From Kitasatospora sp. MAA19 (GTDB lineage: Bacteria; Actinomycetota; Actinomycetes; Streptomycetales; Streptomycetaceae), in the NCBI RefSeq assembly GCF_029894125.1, contig NZ_JARXYZ010000002.1, forward strand, positions 486,640 to 550,639: a stretch of DNA of 64,000 nucleotides, written 5' to 3'. The translations under genes were made by a program, and so were the position numbers. Shown one piece after another: positions 44,941-53,984 of this stretch (the stretch's first letter is position 1; every line of letters starts with the position of its first letter). The notes below the pieces were generated by a model that was given only the letters and a program-made list of their open reading frames with translations, was not told the origin of the DNA and did no database searches.

Positions 44941-46074
44941 CAGGTGCGAGGTGTCGTTGAGCAGCCGCAGCGAGGCGTTGCCGTCCGCGTAGTACTGGAC
45001 GGCGCAGAACGAGGCGGCGGACAGCTCCATCCGGTACAGCGCGTCCGGCGGGGCGCCGAGCGCCAACCGGACCAGCGTCTTGATCGGGCTGACATGGGAG
45101 ACCACCAGCACGGTCCTGCCGGGGTACCGGGCGATGATCTTGTCCCGGGCGACACCGGCCCGGTGGGTGAGCGTGGTGAAGCTCTCGGTGCTACCGGTGG
45201 GCTTGGCCTTCGCCGAGCCGAGCCACGCCGCCAGGTCCTCCGGGTGGCGCTCCTGCACCTCGGCGAAGGTCAGGCCCTCCCAGGCGCCGAAGTCGACCTC
45301 GCGCAGCCCGTCCTCGTACCGGACCTCCAGGCCGAGCCGGGCCGCGACGATCTCGGCGGTCTGCCGGGTGCGGCGCATCGGCGAGGCCACCACGGCCTGG
45401 ATGCTGCCGCGGGCGGCCAGTTCCTCGGCGGCCCGCTCGGCCTGCCAGCGACCCTTGTCGGAGAGCTCCGGGTCGGAGCCGCCGCTGCCGGAGAAGCGCT
45501 TCTGCGGCGTCAGCGCGGTCTCGCCGTGGCGGAGCAGGACGAAGGTGGTCGGGGTGCCGAGGTCGGCCTCGGCCGCCCAGCCGGCCTTGGGGGCGACGGT
45601 CTCCAGCGGCGGTTCGTCGGCGGCCACGGCCGGCTGCGGCTTCCGCGGCTCCCACTGACGGCCGGCCTTGCCCGCGTCCATCGCCTCGTTGGCGAGCCGG
45701 TCGGCGTCCTTGTTCCGCTCGCGCGGGATCCAGGTGTACGTCACCCGGCCGCGCGGCAGGATCGTCCGCGCCTCGGCGGCGAGCGGCTGCATGTCGGGGT
45801 GCTTGATCTTCCAGCGTCCGGACATCTGCTCGACGACCAGCTTGGAGTCCATCCGGACGTCCACCGAGGCGTCCGGGTCGAGTTCCCGGGCCGCCTTGAG
45901 GCCGGCGATCAGGCCCCGGTACTCGGCCACGTTGTTGGTGGCGTGGCCGATGAACTCGGCGGCCTCGGCGATGATCTGCCCGGTGTCGCCGTCCCGGACC
46001 ACCGCACCGTAGCCGGCCGGCCCCGGGTTGCCCCGGGACCCGCCGTCCGCCTCGACGATGAAGCGAGCCGCCAT
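44935..46074 (-). CDS. Bifunctional RNase HI / phosphatase (histidine-phosphatase superfamily)
   Basis: 379 residues. The N-terminal RNase HI domain (about 1-140) has IVEADGGSRGNPGPAGYGAV, NNVAEYRGLIAGLKAA and VRMDSKLVVEQM, which supply the acidic active-site residues. After a linker rich in Pro, the C-terminal domain (about 175-379) has LLRHGETALTPQKRFSG, ASPMRRTRQTAE, LREVDFGAWEGLTFAEVQ and VVSHVSPIKTL of the phosphoglycerate-mutase fold. This matches the mycobacterial Rv2228c type, with RNase H and alpha-ribazole-phosphatase-like activities. It is 4 bp after the zinc-ribbon gene. Confidence 0.95.
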   Translation of the reverse strand: MAARFIVEADGGSRGNPGPAGYGAVVRDGDTGQIIAEAAEFIGHATNNVAEYRGLIAGLKAARELDPDASVDVRMDSKLVVEQMSGRWKIKHPDMQPLAAEARTILPRGRVTYTWIPRERNKDADRLANEAMDAGKAGRQWEPRKPQPAVAADEPPLETVAPKAGWAAEADLGTPTTFVLLRHGETALTPQKRFSGSGGSDPELSDKGRWQAERAAEELAARGSIQAVVASPMRRTRQTAEIVAARLGLEVRYEDGLREVDFGAWEGLTFAEVQERHPEDLAAWLGSAKAKPTGSTESFTTLTHRAGVARDKIIARYPGRTVLVVSHVSPIKTLVRLALGAPPDALYRMELSAASFCAVQYYADGNASLRLLNDTSHLR

Positions 46075-46078
46075 CGGC

Positions 46079-46822
46079 TCAGACGCCCGTGTCCGCGGTA
46101 CGGACCAGGATCCGCGAGCAGTTCTCGCAGCGGACCACCTTGTCGGCCGGCTCGGCCTTGATGGCGTTCAGCTCGGTGATGGAGAACTCGGTGCGGCAGC
46201 CCTCGCAGCGGCGCTGGTAGAGGCGGGCCGCGCCGACGCCGCCCTGCGTCTCGCGCAGCTTGGTGTAGACCTTCAGCAGGTCGGCGGGGATGACCTTGGC
46301 CACGGCCTCGCGGTCCCGCTTGACCTTGTCGGCCTCGCCGTCGATCTCCGCGAAGGCGGCGTCCCGGCGGGCCTCGGCCTCGGTGAGGACGACGGTGGAG
46401 TGCTGCAGGCGCGCGGTCAGCTCGGTGACCCGGGTCTGGGCGCTCTCCAGTCGCTCCATGATCTCCAGCACGACCTCCTCCAGATCGCCCTGGCGCTTGG
46501 CCAGCGAACCGATCTCGTGCTGGAGGTTCTCCAGGTCCTTCGGCGAGGTGATCGCGCCGGAGTCCAGGCGCTGCTGGTTGCGGGCGGACCGGGAGCGGAC
46601 CTGCTCCACGTCCTGCTCGGCCTTGGTCAGCTCGCGGGTGGTGTCGCCCTGCTGGGCCTCGGCGGCGACCACCAGGTCCTTGAGCGCGGTGTGGTCGGCG
46701 GCGGCCTTCTCGATCTCGGCGTGCTCGGGCAGGGTCCGGCGCCGGTGGGCCAGCTGGTCGAGCTTCGAGTCGATGGCCTGGAGGTCGAGCAGGCGGATCT
46801 GGTCGGCGGGCGCGGCGTTCAA
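46079..46822 (-). CDS. Coiled-coil zinc-ribbon protein (C4-type, DUF164)
   Basis: 247 residues from a TTG that follows ACAGGAG. The first 190 residues form a long coiled coil (IRLLDLQAIDSKLDQLAHRR, LENLQHEIGSLAKRQGDLEE). The C-terminal zinc ribbon is CEGCRTEF and CENCSRIL. Proteins of this type (CT398/DUF164) occur next to Nif3-like genes across bacteria; the role is unknown, with links to transcription or RNA metabolism proposed for other species. Confidence 0.9.
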   Translation of the reverse strand: MNAAPADQIRLLDLQAIDSKLDQLAHRRRTLPEHAEIEKAAADHTALKDLVVAAEAQQGDTTRELTKAEQDVEQVRSRSARNQQRLDSGAITSPKDLENLQHEIGSLAKRQGDLEEVVLEIMERLESAQTRVTELTARLQHSTVVLTEAEARRDAAFAEIDGEADKVKRDREAVAKVIPADLLKVYTKLRETQGGVGAARLYQRRCEGCRTEFSITELNAIKAEPADKVVRCENCSRILVRTADTGV

Positions 46823-46845
46823 GCGGAAGGCTCCTGTGAATCGGG

Positions 46846-47682
46846 TCAGGCAGTGAAGGACATGGGGGCGTGCGCGGTCCACGGGTCGGTGACCCGCTGG
46901 GAGACCTTGGTCTCCACGGCCCAGCCGCGCTTGTCGGCGGCGGCCTGCAGGGCCCGCTCGGCCAGGGCGAGCCAGGGCCACTCGGTGGCCCAGTGCGCGG
47001 CGTCGACCAGCGCGACCGGCGCCGCCTCGGCGGCCTCGGACGCCGGGTGGTGGCGCAGGTCGGCGGTGAGGTAGGCGTCCACCCCGGCCGCCCGCACCTC
47101 GGCGAAGAAGCTGTCGCCCGAGCCGCCGCACACCGCGACCCGGCTCACCAGCCGGTCCGGGTCGCCGGAGACGCGGACGCCCGCGGCGGTGGCGGGCAGG
47201 CCCTCGGCGACCTGCGCGGCGAAGGCCGACAGGGACAGCGGTGGCTCCAGCAGGCCGATCCGGCCGGTGCCACGACGGCCCAGCGGGTCGGTCGGGTCCG
47301 GCACCAGCGGGCCGGTCACCCGCAGGCCCACCGCCTCGGCGAGCGCGTCCGAGACGCCGGGGTCGGCGTGGTCGGCGTTGGTGTGCGCGACGTGCAGGGC
47401 GATGCCGTTGCTGATCAGCGTGTGCACCACCCGGCCCTTGAAGGTGGTCGCGGCGACGCTCGTGGTGCCGCGCAGATAGAGGGGGTGGTGGGTGACCACC
47501 AGGTCCGCGCCCCACTCGACGGCCTCGTCGACGACCGCCTGGACGGGGTCGACGGCGAACAGCACGCGGCCGACCTCGGCCTGAGGGTCCCCGCAGACCA
47601 GGCCGACGGCGTCCCAGGCCTCCGCCCACTGCGGCGGGTAGACCTCTTCGAGCGCGGTGATGACGTCGGACAGTTTCGGCAC
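46846..47682 (-). CDS. Nif3-like dinuclear-metal protein
   Basis: 278 residues from a GTG. The family start MPKLSDVITALEEVYPPQWAE, the metal-binding LVVTHHPLYLRGTTSV and the C-terminal VDAAHWATEW contribute ligands. Proteins of the Nif3/DUF34 family form hexamers; a metal-insertion or GTP cyclohydrolase-like role has been proposed, but biochemistry is unsettled. It leads a three-gene operon with the zinc-ribbon and RNase H/phosphatase genes. Confidence 0.93.
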   Translation of the reverse strand: MPKLSDVITALEEVYPPQWAEAWDAVGLVCGDPQAEVGRVLFAVDPVQAVVDEAVEWGADLVVTHHPLYLRGTTSVAATTFKGRVVHTLISNGIALHVAHTNADHADPGVSDALAEAVGLRVTGPLVPDPTDPLGRRGTGRIGLLEPPLSLSAFAAQVAEGLPATAAGVRVSGDPDRLVSRVAVCGGSGDSFFAEVRAAGVDAYLTADLRHHPASEAAEAAPVALVDAAHWATEWPWLALAERALQAAADKRGWAVETKVSQRVTDPWTAHAPMSFTA

Positions 47683-48323
47683 CTGTCGAGACTACCGTGC
47701 GCGCGGGCGCGGTCGGGCCTCGGCCGTTCGGCGACCGGCCTGCGGTGCGGCGGTGGTGGGTCGGTGGTGGGGTCGGTGGTGCGTCGGCGCTGGGGTCGGC
47801 GCTGCGTCGAGGGCGCGTCGGTGGTGCGGCGGTGGTCTGGTCTCGGACGCGGGTGCCGGGGGCGTACGGATGCGCGTCAACCTGCGGCGAGGGGCGCCCG
47901 TGCGGGCGCGCGCGAGCCGTGCGCGCCCGCACGCCCGGCGCCCGTTGCTCACATCCGGGCCCTCGTACGAATTCGAAAACGCCTCTGGATCACCCTTACG
48001 AGTGAAGTGACCGGCTGTGCGTTGAGCCACTCACGTCTCGAAAGTAACTTCATTCCTGCGAACGGGAGTTGCCCCGAAAGTTGCCCCGACCGGGGGTCGG
48101 GAGGGCGCTCCGCCGGACACGGGCCCTGGCGAGACCGGGTCCGGGGCGGGCGCGGCCGGGGTGGTGTTCCCACCCCAGGGACGGCAGCCCGGGGACGGCA
48201 CTCCCGTTCAGGGGCGGCACTCCCGCTCCTTCCGAGGAAACCGATCAGGCCGGGCCGCGCGCCCGGGTGCCGGAGTGGTGGGCATCCGCGAGCGGCGGCC
48301 GAGACGAAGGGATGTGGTGGCGA
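47683..48323. other. Intergenic region upstream of the lanthipeptide locus
   Basis: About 640 bp. 47745-47840 is a simple GGTGGTG/GGTCGGTG-type repeat. 47960-48070 is AT-richer, with GAATTCGAAAAC and a candidate promoter. At 48064-48092 there are two copies of GTTGCCCCGA, and 48170-48230 has repeated GGCACTCCCG. Open frames through the region have no good start; the long frame into the synthetase gene is probably not translated here. Confidence 0.5.
48022..48050 (+). promoter_or_regulatory. Candidate promoter for the lanthipeptide operon
   Basis: TTGAGC and TAACTT are separated by 17 bp within the AT-rich pocket. A start near 48058 would leave a leader of about 265 nt before the synthetase. 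This is a pattern match only. Confidence 0.35.
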
Positions 48324-51300
48324 ATGGAGGCGGGCACATCGCTGCGTACGGCCGGGGGCGGGGAATCGGCGGGCCACGGGCCGGATGCGGCCGGACCGTG
48401 GCCGGAGACGACGCGGGCGGCGCTGGCGGGTGCCGGCGCCCGGGGAGGCGGCGGTGACTGGGAGGTCGCCGTCGAGGGCTTCTGGTGCACGGCCAGGCCG
48501 CCCGCGTCGGGCTCTTCGGGGTCGGGTTCTTCGGATGTGGGCTCTTCGGATGTGGGGTCGCTGCCGGGGCAGGGGTGGAAGCTCCACGTCAGCGCGGCCT
48601 CGGCCGTGGGTGAGGCGGTGCTCGCGGCCGTCACACGGGTCCTCGCCGACGACCCGTGCACCTTCAAGTTCGCCGCCGGGGAGGAGCGCCTGCGCGAACT
48701 CAACTCCCGCAACAGCGACCGAGGTTCGGCGGGCAAGTTCATCACCGTCTACCCGGCCGACGACGCGCAGTTCCGGCGGCTGGCCGCCGCACTCGACCGG
48801 GCCACCACCGGGCTGCCGGGGCCCGTCGTGCTCTCCGACCGCCCGTACCGACCCGGCAGCCGGGTGCACTACCGGTACGGCACCTTCGCGGCCCGCGCCG
48901 AGCTGGGCCACGACGGGGAGTACCGGTCGGTGCTGCGCGGGCCGGACGGGCAGCGGGCCGAGGACGTGCGTGGCGCCTCCTACCGGGCGCCGTCCTGGGC
49001 GCGGGACCCGCTGGAGCCTCCGGACGCGCCGAGGACTGCCCGTTCCGGAGCGACCAAGCGCGGCGGCGTGCTGCTCGCCGGGCGGTACGCGATCACCGCC
49101 GCGCTACGGCACAGCGCCAAGGGCGGGGTGTTCCTCGGCCGGGAGGCCGTCGGCGGCGGCGAGGTCGTGGTCAAGCAGGCCCGCGCCCACATCGAGGTCG
49201 ACCGGGCCGGCACCGACGCCCGAGACGCGCTGCGACACGAGGCCGCGCTGCTGGCCCGGCTGGAAGGACAGGGGCTGGCCCCCCACCCGATCGAACTGAT
49301 CGAACAGGATGACTCCGTCTTCCTCGTGCAGGAACGAATCGCCGGGCAGCCGCTCGGCGCCTGGGTCGCCACCCGACTGCGGCGCGACGGCAGCCCCGAC
49401 GTCGATTGGGCCGAAGCCGGGCCGGTCGCGCACGCGCTCCTCGACCTCGTCGAGCAGGTGCACGCCCAAGGGCTCGTCCTGCGCGACCTCTCCCCCGGCA
49501 ATGTGATGGTCCGCCCCGACGGCGGCCTCCGGCTCGTCGACCTCGAACTCGCCGCCGAGACCGGTCGGCCCGCCGGATCCGCCGGCACCCCCGGCTACCG
49601 CGCCCCCGAACAGGGGCCGGGCCGGCTCGCCCTCGTGGCCGGCCCCGCCGGCGCCGGGACCTGCGTCGCCGACCCGGCCGTCGACCGGTACGCCCTCGGC
49701 GGTCTCCTCTTCCTCCTCGCCACCGGCCACGACCCACTGCTCCCGGACGACCTCCCGCAGGCCCGCCCGGTCGCCGAACGCCTCGGCCGCTGGCTCACCC
49801 TCGCCGCCCGCACCGGAACCACCGCCCGCCGCCTCGCCCCCGCCGTCCTCGGCCTCCGGGCAGAGGAGCCGGGACAGCGGTGGAGCCTCGCCCAGGTCCG
49901 GGCGGAGCTGGCGGGCGGGGGTGTGGTGGGCGACCCGGCGACGGGCAGCGGCAGCGACAGCGGACAGGCCATGGGCAGCGGCCCGGTGGGCGACCCGGCG
50001 CCGAGCGCGACGAGCGCGCCGGGCGTCCCGGCGATGGCCGCAGCCGCTGCCGCAAGCGCCGGACAGACCGACGGCGGCGGGGTCGGCAGCAACCGTGCCG
50101 CGACCACCGGTGGCGTGCAGGCCGCCGACGGTCGCGGGCCGGCGGCTGACGCACCCGCCGCCGTCACTCCCCTGTGGCACGCCCCGACCCGACGGATCAC
50201 GCCCAGCGAACGGTCCTGCGACGCGCGCTCCGGCCCGGCCGAGGTCGCGCCGACCGCCGTGCTCGACCGCGTGCTGCACGACGGCCTGCGGCACCTGGCC
50301 GCCACCGCCACGCCACAGCGGCGGGACCGGCTGTGGCCGGTCGTGCCCGCCGGGGAGCGGACGGATCCGTGCAACGTGCAGCACGGCGCCGCCGGGGTGC
50401 TGGCCGTGCTGGCGCGGGCGGCGGTAACGGACGGGCTGCCGGACGAGGTGCGGGCGGAGGCCGCGCGGACGGCGCGGACGGCCGCCGGGTGGATCGAGCG
50501 GCGGCTGGCCGCCGAGCCGGTGATACTGCCCGGGTTGCACTTCGGGCGGTCGGGCACGGCCTGGGCGCTGCTGGACGCCGCCCGGGCACTGCACGACGAC
50601 GAGCTGGCCGACCGTGCCGCCGCGCTCGCCCGGCGGATCGCCGTCGAGTGGCCGAACCCCGATGTCTGCCATGGCGCGGCCGGTGCCGGATTCACCCAAC
50701 TCCGCTTCGCCGCCGATGATTTCGGAGCGAATGGCATCACCGGCGACGGCCTCACCCCTGACGACTCCCGCGATACGACCTTCCTGGCCCGCGCCGCCCG
50801 CTGCGGCCGCGCCCTGCTCGCCGCCGCCCGGCGCGAGCCGTACGGGACGGTGTGGCCGGTGCCGGCGGACTTCGACTCGGCACTCGCCGGGATCACCCAT
50901 CTCGGTTTCGCGCACGGCGTGGCCGGCGTGGGCGCCTTCCTGCTGGCCGCCGCCGAGGCGACCGGCGACCGGACGCTGCTGGCCGGCGCCGTCGAGGCCG
51001 GGCACACGCTCGCCGCGACCGTCCGCTGGGACGCGCCGCACGAGAGCGCCTGGTGGCCCCAGAGCGCGGGCGACCCGGAGCGCGTCCGGCTGTCGCACTG
51101 GTGCAGCGGTTCATCCGGTGCGGGCAGCTTCCTGCTCCGGCTCTGGCGGGCCACCGGCGACACCACGGCGCACGGCCTGGCGCTGGCCGCCGGGCGGGCC
51201 GTACTGGCCGGGCGCTGGCACGGCGGGGTGAGCGCCTGCCACGGGCTGGCCGGCGACGGCGAGTACCTGCTCGATCTCGCCAATGCTCTCGGCGAGACTG

Positions 51301-51545
51301 AATTCCTTACCGGTGCCGAGGAGTTGGCGCAGCTGATCGCCGCTCGATCGGCGCTGCGGGACGGCCTGCTGGTGCTGCCGGACGAGACCGGGACGGGCTG
51401 CGCGGCTGGCTACGGCACCGGCACGGCAGGCGCGCTGGCCTTCCTGCTGCGACTGCGGCACGGCGGCCCCCGGCCGTGGGTGGATCCGGTGTCGCCCGTC
51501 GTGCACCAACTCCCGTGCACGGCAAGCGGGGTGAGTGGGACGTGA
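48324..51545 (+). CDS. lanL: Class IV lanthipeptide synthetase (lyase-kinase-cyclase)
   Basis: Three-domain enzyme that phosphorylates, eliminates and cyclises Ser/Thr and Cys in the precursor. ATG 48324 (AAGGGA 11 nt before) gives 1073 residues; ATG 48312 is possible. The lyase domain, about 45-235, has CTFKFAAGEERLRELNSRNS and SAGKFITVYP. The kinase, about 245-510, has GGGEVVVKQA (Lys near 282), LRDLSPGNVMV near 386 and LRLVDLE. A Gly/Ala/Ser-rich linker follows. The LanC-like cyclase, about 645-1050, includes NVQHGAAG, HWCSGSSG (Cys927) and ACHGLAG (Cys972, His973). These three residues are the zinc ligands that class III enzymes lack, so class IV is favoured. The stop overlaps the peptidase start. 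Confidence 0.9.
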   Translation: MEAGTSLRTAGGGESAGHGPDAAGPWPETTRAALAGAGARGGGGDWEVAVEGFWCTARPPASGSSGSGSSDVGSSDVGSLPGQGWKLHVSAASAVGEAVLAAVTRVLADDPCTFKFAAGEERLRELNSRNSDRGSAGKFITVYPADDAQFRRLAAALDRATTGLPGPVVLSDRPYRPGSRVHYRYGTFAARAELGHDGEYRSVLRGPDGQRAEDVRGASYRAPSWARDPLEPPDAPRTARSGATKRGGVLLAGRYAITAALRHSAKGGVFLGREAVGGGEVVVKQARAHIEVDRAGTDARDALRHEAALLARLEGQGLAPHPIELIEQDDSVFLVQERIAGQPLGAWVATRLRRDGSPDVDWAEAGPVAHALLDLVEQVHAQGLVLRDLSPGNVMVRPDGGLRLVDLELAAETGRPAGSAGTPGYRAPEQGPGRLALVAGPAGAGTCVADPAVDRYALGGLLFLLATGHDPLLPDDLPQARPVAERLGRWLTLAARTGTTARRLAPAVLGLRAEEPGQRWSLAQVRAELAGGGVVGDPATGSGSDSGQAMGSGPVGDPAPSATSAPGVPAMAAAAAASAGQTDGGGVGSNRAATTGGVQAADGRGPAADAPAAVTPLWHAPTRRITPSERSCDARSGPAEVAPTAVLDRVLHDGLRHLAATATPQRRDRLWPVVPAGERTDPCNVQHGAAGVLAVLARAAVTDGLPDEVRAEAARTARTAAGWIERRLAAEPVILPGLHFGRSGTAWALLDAARALHDDELADRAAALARRIAVEWPNPDVCHGAAGAGFTQLRFAADDFGANGITGDGLTPDDSRDTTFLARAARCGRALLAAARREPYGTVWPVPADFDSALAGITHLGFAHGVAGVGAFLLAAAEATGDRTLLAGAVEAGHTLAATVRWDAPHESAWWPQSAGDPERVRLSHWCSGSSGAGSFLLRLWRATGDTTAHGLALAAGRAVLAGRWHGGVSACHGLAGDGEYLLDLANALGETEFLTGAEELAQLIAARSALRDGLLVLPDETGTGCAAGYGTGTAGALAFLLRLRHGGPRPWVDPVSPVVHQLPCTASGVSGT

Positions 51546-53533
51546 ACGTGGCCACCCGGACCGTCGCGCAGGCACTGCGCAGGCTGAGCTTCACCTTCGC
51601 CACCGACGGCAGTCACGCCGCCTGCCTGGCCTCGGCCGCCGACGGCGGCTGGTACGTGGAGAGTTGGCGGCTGCCCTCGAACGGCGGTCCGGCCACGCCG
51701 CTGGCGCTGCCGCTGTCCGGCAACCGGTCGGAGAGCCTGCGCTCGCAACTGGTCGCACTGCCGGACGGTTCGGTGCTGGTCTGCCGGCACGACGGCGAGC
51801 GGCACGACCTGGTCCATCTCTCGTACGGCGAAAACGCCGCCGTGGAGCAGCAGTTGGCCACGATCCGGATGCCCGGGCTGCGGCTGCTGCCGCTCCCGGC
51901 GGCCCCGGGGGCCGGTCCGCGGACGCCGGTGGCACTCGTCCTCGGCACGGACACCCGCCCGGCAACCACCGCATGGCTGGTGCGGACGGACGGCAGCGAG
52001 CCCGAACAGGTCGCCGAGATCCCGGGGTTGCACGGCGGCGGCGCCTGGCTGGACCACGCCGGACTGCTGCTGTCGCTGGACCGGGTGAACGCGGGGCTCG
52101 TCCGCAGCGTGGTGCTGGACCTGCGCAGGGGCGTGACCACCCCGCTGCTGGAGATCGGCGAGCGCAGCAACGACCGGCTGGTGCTGTTCGACCCGGACTC
52201 CCGGTTCGCGATGGTGCGCAGCGACGCGCCGGGCACCGACCGGCTCGGCTGGGGCGTGCTCGGCGGCGGGGCGCCGCTGCGGTTCCCGGAGTGTCTGCAC
52301 GTCGCGGGCATGTTCCTGCGACCGGTCGCGCTGCGGCGGACGGCGGACGGCCCGCGGGTGGCGGTGCAGGTCGACCACGGCGCCGGCTCCGCGCTCGCCC
52401 TGTGGCGGCCCTCCGCCGGTCGGCTGGACCCGCTGCCGGTGCCGCCCGGTCGGCTCGGCGCGGTCGGACACTGGGGCGAGGCGGCGCTGCGGCTTCCGTA
52501 CTCCTCGCCCGACCACCCGGCGGCGCTGGCCGCCCTGGACGTGGACGCGCTGCTGGCGCACGGCCCGGCGACGGCCGCGTCCGGCCCGATGCCGCTGCCG
52601 CTGCAACTGGCCCCGTTGAGCTCCGGCCTGCCCGGTCCGTGGCGGGACACCGCCCTGCCCTGGCAGCCGGGCGGGCCGCGCATCTCCCGGACCCCGCCAC
52701 CGGGTTGGCGCGTGGACGGCAGCACCGAGCCTGGCGACGGCGGCCGCTGGCAGCCTGCCCAGAGCCTCGAACTCGCCGGTCCGGCCGGGCCGTTGGAGGC
52801 CGTGGTGTACGGCGGGGATGCCTGGCTGAGCAGCCCGCGCCTGGTGCTGGCGCTGCACGGCGGCCCGGCGGACGCCTGGCGGCTGGAGTTCGACCCGGCG
52901 TTGCAGCGGATGGCCGCCGAGGGTCTGGCGGTGGTCGCGCCGAACCAGCGCGGCTCCACCGGCTACGGGGTGGCGCACGCGATGGCCATCCGGGGCGCCT
53001 GGGGCGGGCCCGACCTGGACGACGTCCTGTACCTGCTGGACGGCATCGCGGGTCAGCGCGCGGCGCTCGGCCTGGAGCCGCCCGCTCTGTTCGGGGTCAG
53101 CTACGGCGCGTTCCTGGCGCTGCTGGCGGCCGCGCACGCGCCGGCCGAGCAGGTGTCCCGCTGCGCGGTGGTCGCGCCGTTCCTGTCCGGCGCCCGGCTG
53201 CTGGCCGAAGCGGCCTCCCCCGTACGGGCGTTGGCCACCCGTCTGGGCGGCGGCGATCCGATCGCCGACGCCCGGGGCCCGCGCGACGTGCTGCAGCTGG
53301 CCCACCGGCTGAGCGCCCCGCTGCTGGTGGTGCACGGCAACCGGGACGAGGTCGTCCCGGTCAGCCAATCCCGGTCGCTACGGCACGAGTTGCTGCGGAT
53401 CGGCAGGGTCGAGGGCGCGGACTTCCGGTACGTCGAGGCGGCCGGCTCCGGTCACGAGGTGCTCGCCGAGGAGGGCGCGGCCGTGCTGCACGAGCTGCTG
53501 GCCGCGTTCCTGCGGACCGGCCGACCGGGGTGA
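51542..53533 (+). CDS. S9 prolyl-oligopeptidase-type serine peptidase, probable leader protease
   Basis: 663 residues. The GTG overlaps the synthetase stop by 4 bp, so synthesis is coupled. The N-terminal about 420 residues form a beta-propeller with repeated LPDGSVLVCRHDG-like blades. The alpha/beta-hydrolase domain has VLALHGGPADAW, NQRGSTGYG, FGVSYGAFLALL (Ser520), VVHGNRDEVVP (Asp602) and GSGHEVL (His638), a complete triad. No signal peptide is seen, so it acts inside the cell. By analogy to the FlaP/AplP-type peptidases of class III loci it should cut after proline in the leader; the precursor has only one, Pro18. Confidence 0.9.
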   Translation: MNVATRTVAQALRRLSFTFATDGSHAACLASAADGGWYVESWRLPSNGGPATPLALPLSGNRSESLRSQLVALPDGSVLVCRHDGERHDLVHLSYGENAAVEQQLATIRMPGLRLLPLPAAPGAGPRTPVALVLGTDTRPATTAWLVRTDGSEPEQVAEIPGLHGGGAWLDHAGLLLSLDRVNAGLVRSVVLDLRRGVTTPLLEIGERSNDRLVLFDPDSRFAMVRSDAPGTDRLGWGVLGGGAPLRFPECLHVAGMFLRPVALRRTADGPRVAVQVDHGAGSALALWRPSAGRLDPLPVPPGRLGAVGHWGEAALRLPYSSPDHPAALAALDVDALLAHGPATAASGPMPLPLQLAPLSSGLPGPWRDTALPWQPGGPRISRTPPPGWRVDGSTEPGDGGRWQPAQSLELAGPAGPLEAVVYGGDAWLSSPRLVLALHGGPADAWRLEFDPALQRMAAEGLAVVAPNQRGSTGYGVAHAMAIRGAWGGPDLDDVLYLLDGIAGQRAALGLEPPALFGVSYGAFLALLAAAHAPAEQVSRCAVVAPFLSGARLLAEAASPVRALATRLGGGDPIADARGPRDVLQLAHRLSAPLLVVHGNRDEVVPVSQSRSLRHELLRIGRVEGADFRYVEAAGSGHEVLAEEGAAVLHELLAAFLRTGRPG

Positions 53534-53572
53534 CCTGAGCCCCGGCGCCGCGGTGGCTCGCTACCGCAGCAA

Positions 53573-53596
53573 CTCGACATCTCGACATTTCGACAC
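53573..53596. repeat. 8-bp iterons upstream of lanA
   Basis: CTCGACAT, CTCGACAT and TTCGACAC lie head to tail, about 130-150 bp before the precursor gene. A related array lies after the gene. Confidence 0.75.
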
Positions 53597-53603
53597 CCAG
53601 ACT

Positions 53604-53623
53604 CCCGGGCCCCACGGCCCGGG
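53604..53623. terminator. Hairpin between peptidase and lanA
   Basis: 8-bp stem CCCGGGCC / GGCCCGGG with loop CCAC, 70 bp after the peptidase stop. It may separate the processing enzymes from the precursor transcript. Confidence 0.5.
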
Positions 53624-53721
53624 GCACCACCCCGGTGCGGCGGACCGAGCCGCCCGGGGAGCGATACCCGATGCCCGCAGGCAGATCGCGGCGGGCGTAG
53701 TTCCAGGGGAGGAACCCGATC

Positions 53722-53865
53722 ATGGAGAACATGGTGGACTTCGAGACCGACCTCGCGGCGCTGCAGGACCTGCCGGAGACCGAGTCCGTCGAGCTGACCG
53801 GCCACGGCGCCGGCTGCCAGTACACCTGTCTCATCCTGACCTGCCTGATCTTCACCAACAGCTGA
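53722..53865 (+). CDS. lanA: Lanthipeptide precursor peptide, class IV type, 47 residues
   Basis: Short gene preceded by GGGGAGGA 8 nt before the ATG. The leader starts MENMVDFETDLAALQDLPET; its LxxLxxLPETxxV pattern resembles class IV precursors such as that of venezuelin (from memory). The core ends GCQYTCLILTCLIFTNS. It has three Cys (32, 36, 41) and Thr at 26, 35, 40 and 45 plus a C-terminal Ser47. Thr26-Cys32 and Thr35-Cys41 have the same spacing of six, which would suit two methyllanthionine rings. The core is strongly hydrophobic. The leader has a single proline, Pro18, a likely cut site for the adjacent peptidase. Position between peptidase and exporters supports the identity. Confidence 0.9.
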   Translation: MENMVDFETDLAALQDLPETESVELTGHGAGCQYTCLILTCLIFTNS

Positions 53866-53883
53866 TCCAGGCGGTGAGCCGCT

Positions 53884-53923
53884 GGTGCCGTCCCTGCCTG
53901 TCCGGACAGGCAGGGACGGCACC
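53884..53923. terminator. Perfect 40-bp palindrome after lanA
   Basis: The arm GGTGCCGTCCCTGCCTGTCC is followed immediately by its exact reverse complement, starting 19 bp after the lanA stop. In RNA it would form a long stem with a minimal loop. It could attenuate transcription into the exporter genes and stabilise the short precursor mRNA, making precursor abundant relative to transporters. Confidence 0.8.
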
Positions 53924-53984
53924 GTCCGTTTCCCACGACCGGCCGACGGCCCGACCGCTCCGGCCGCTCCGGCCGACCTGACGT

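Noticed and set aside
47745..47840. Coding repeat protein in the GGTGGTG region
   Set aside because: All frames are open because of simple sequence; none has a start signal or a plausible protein.
48324..51545. Class III LanKC assignment
   Set aside because: Gene content resembles class III, but the cyclase has Cys927, Cys972 and His973; class III enzymes lack these ligands.
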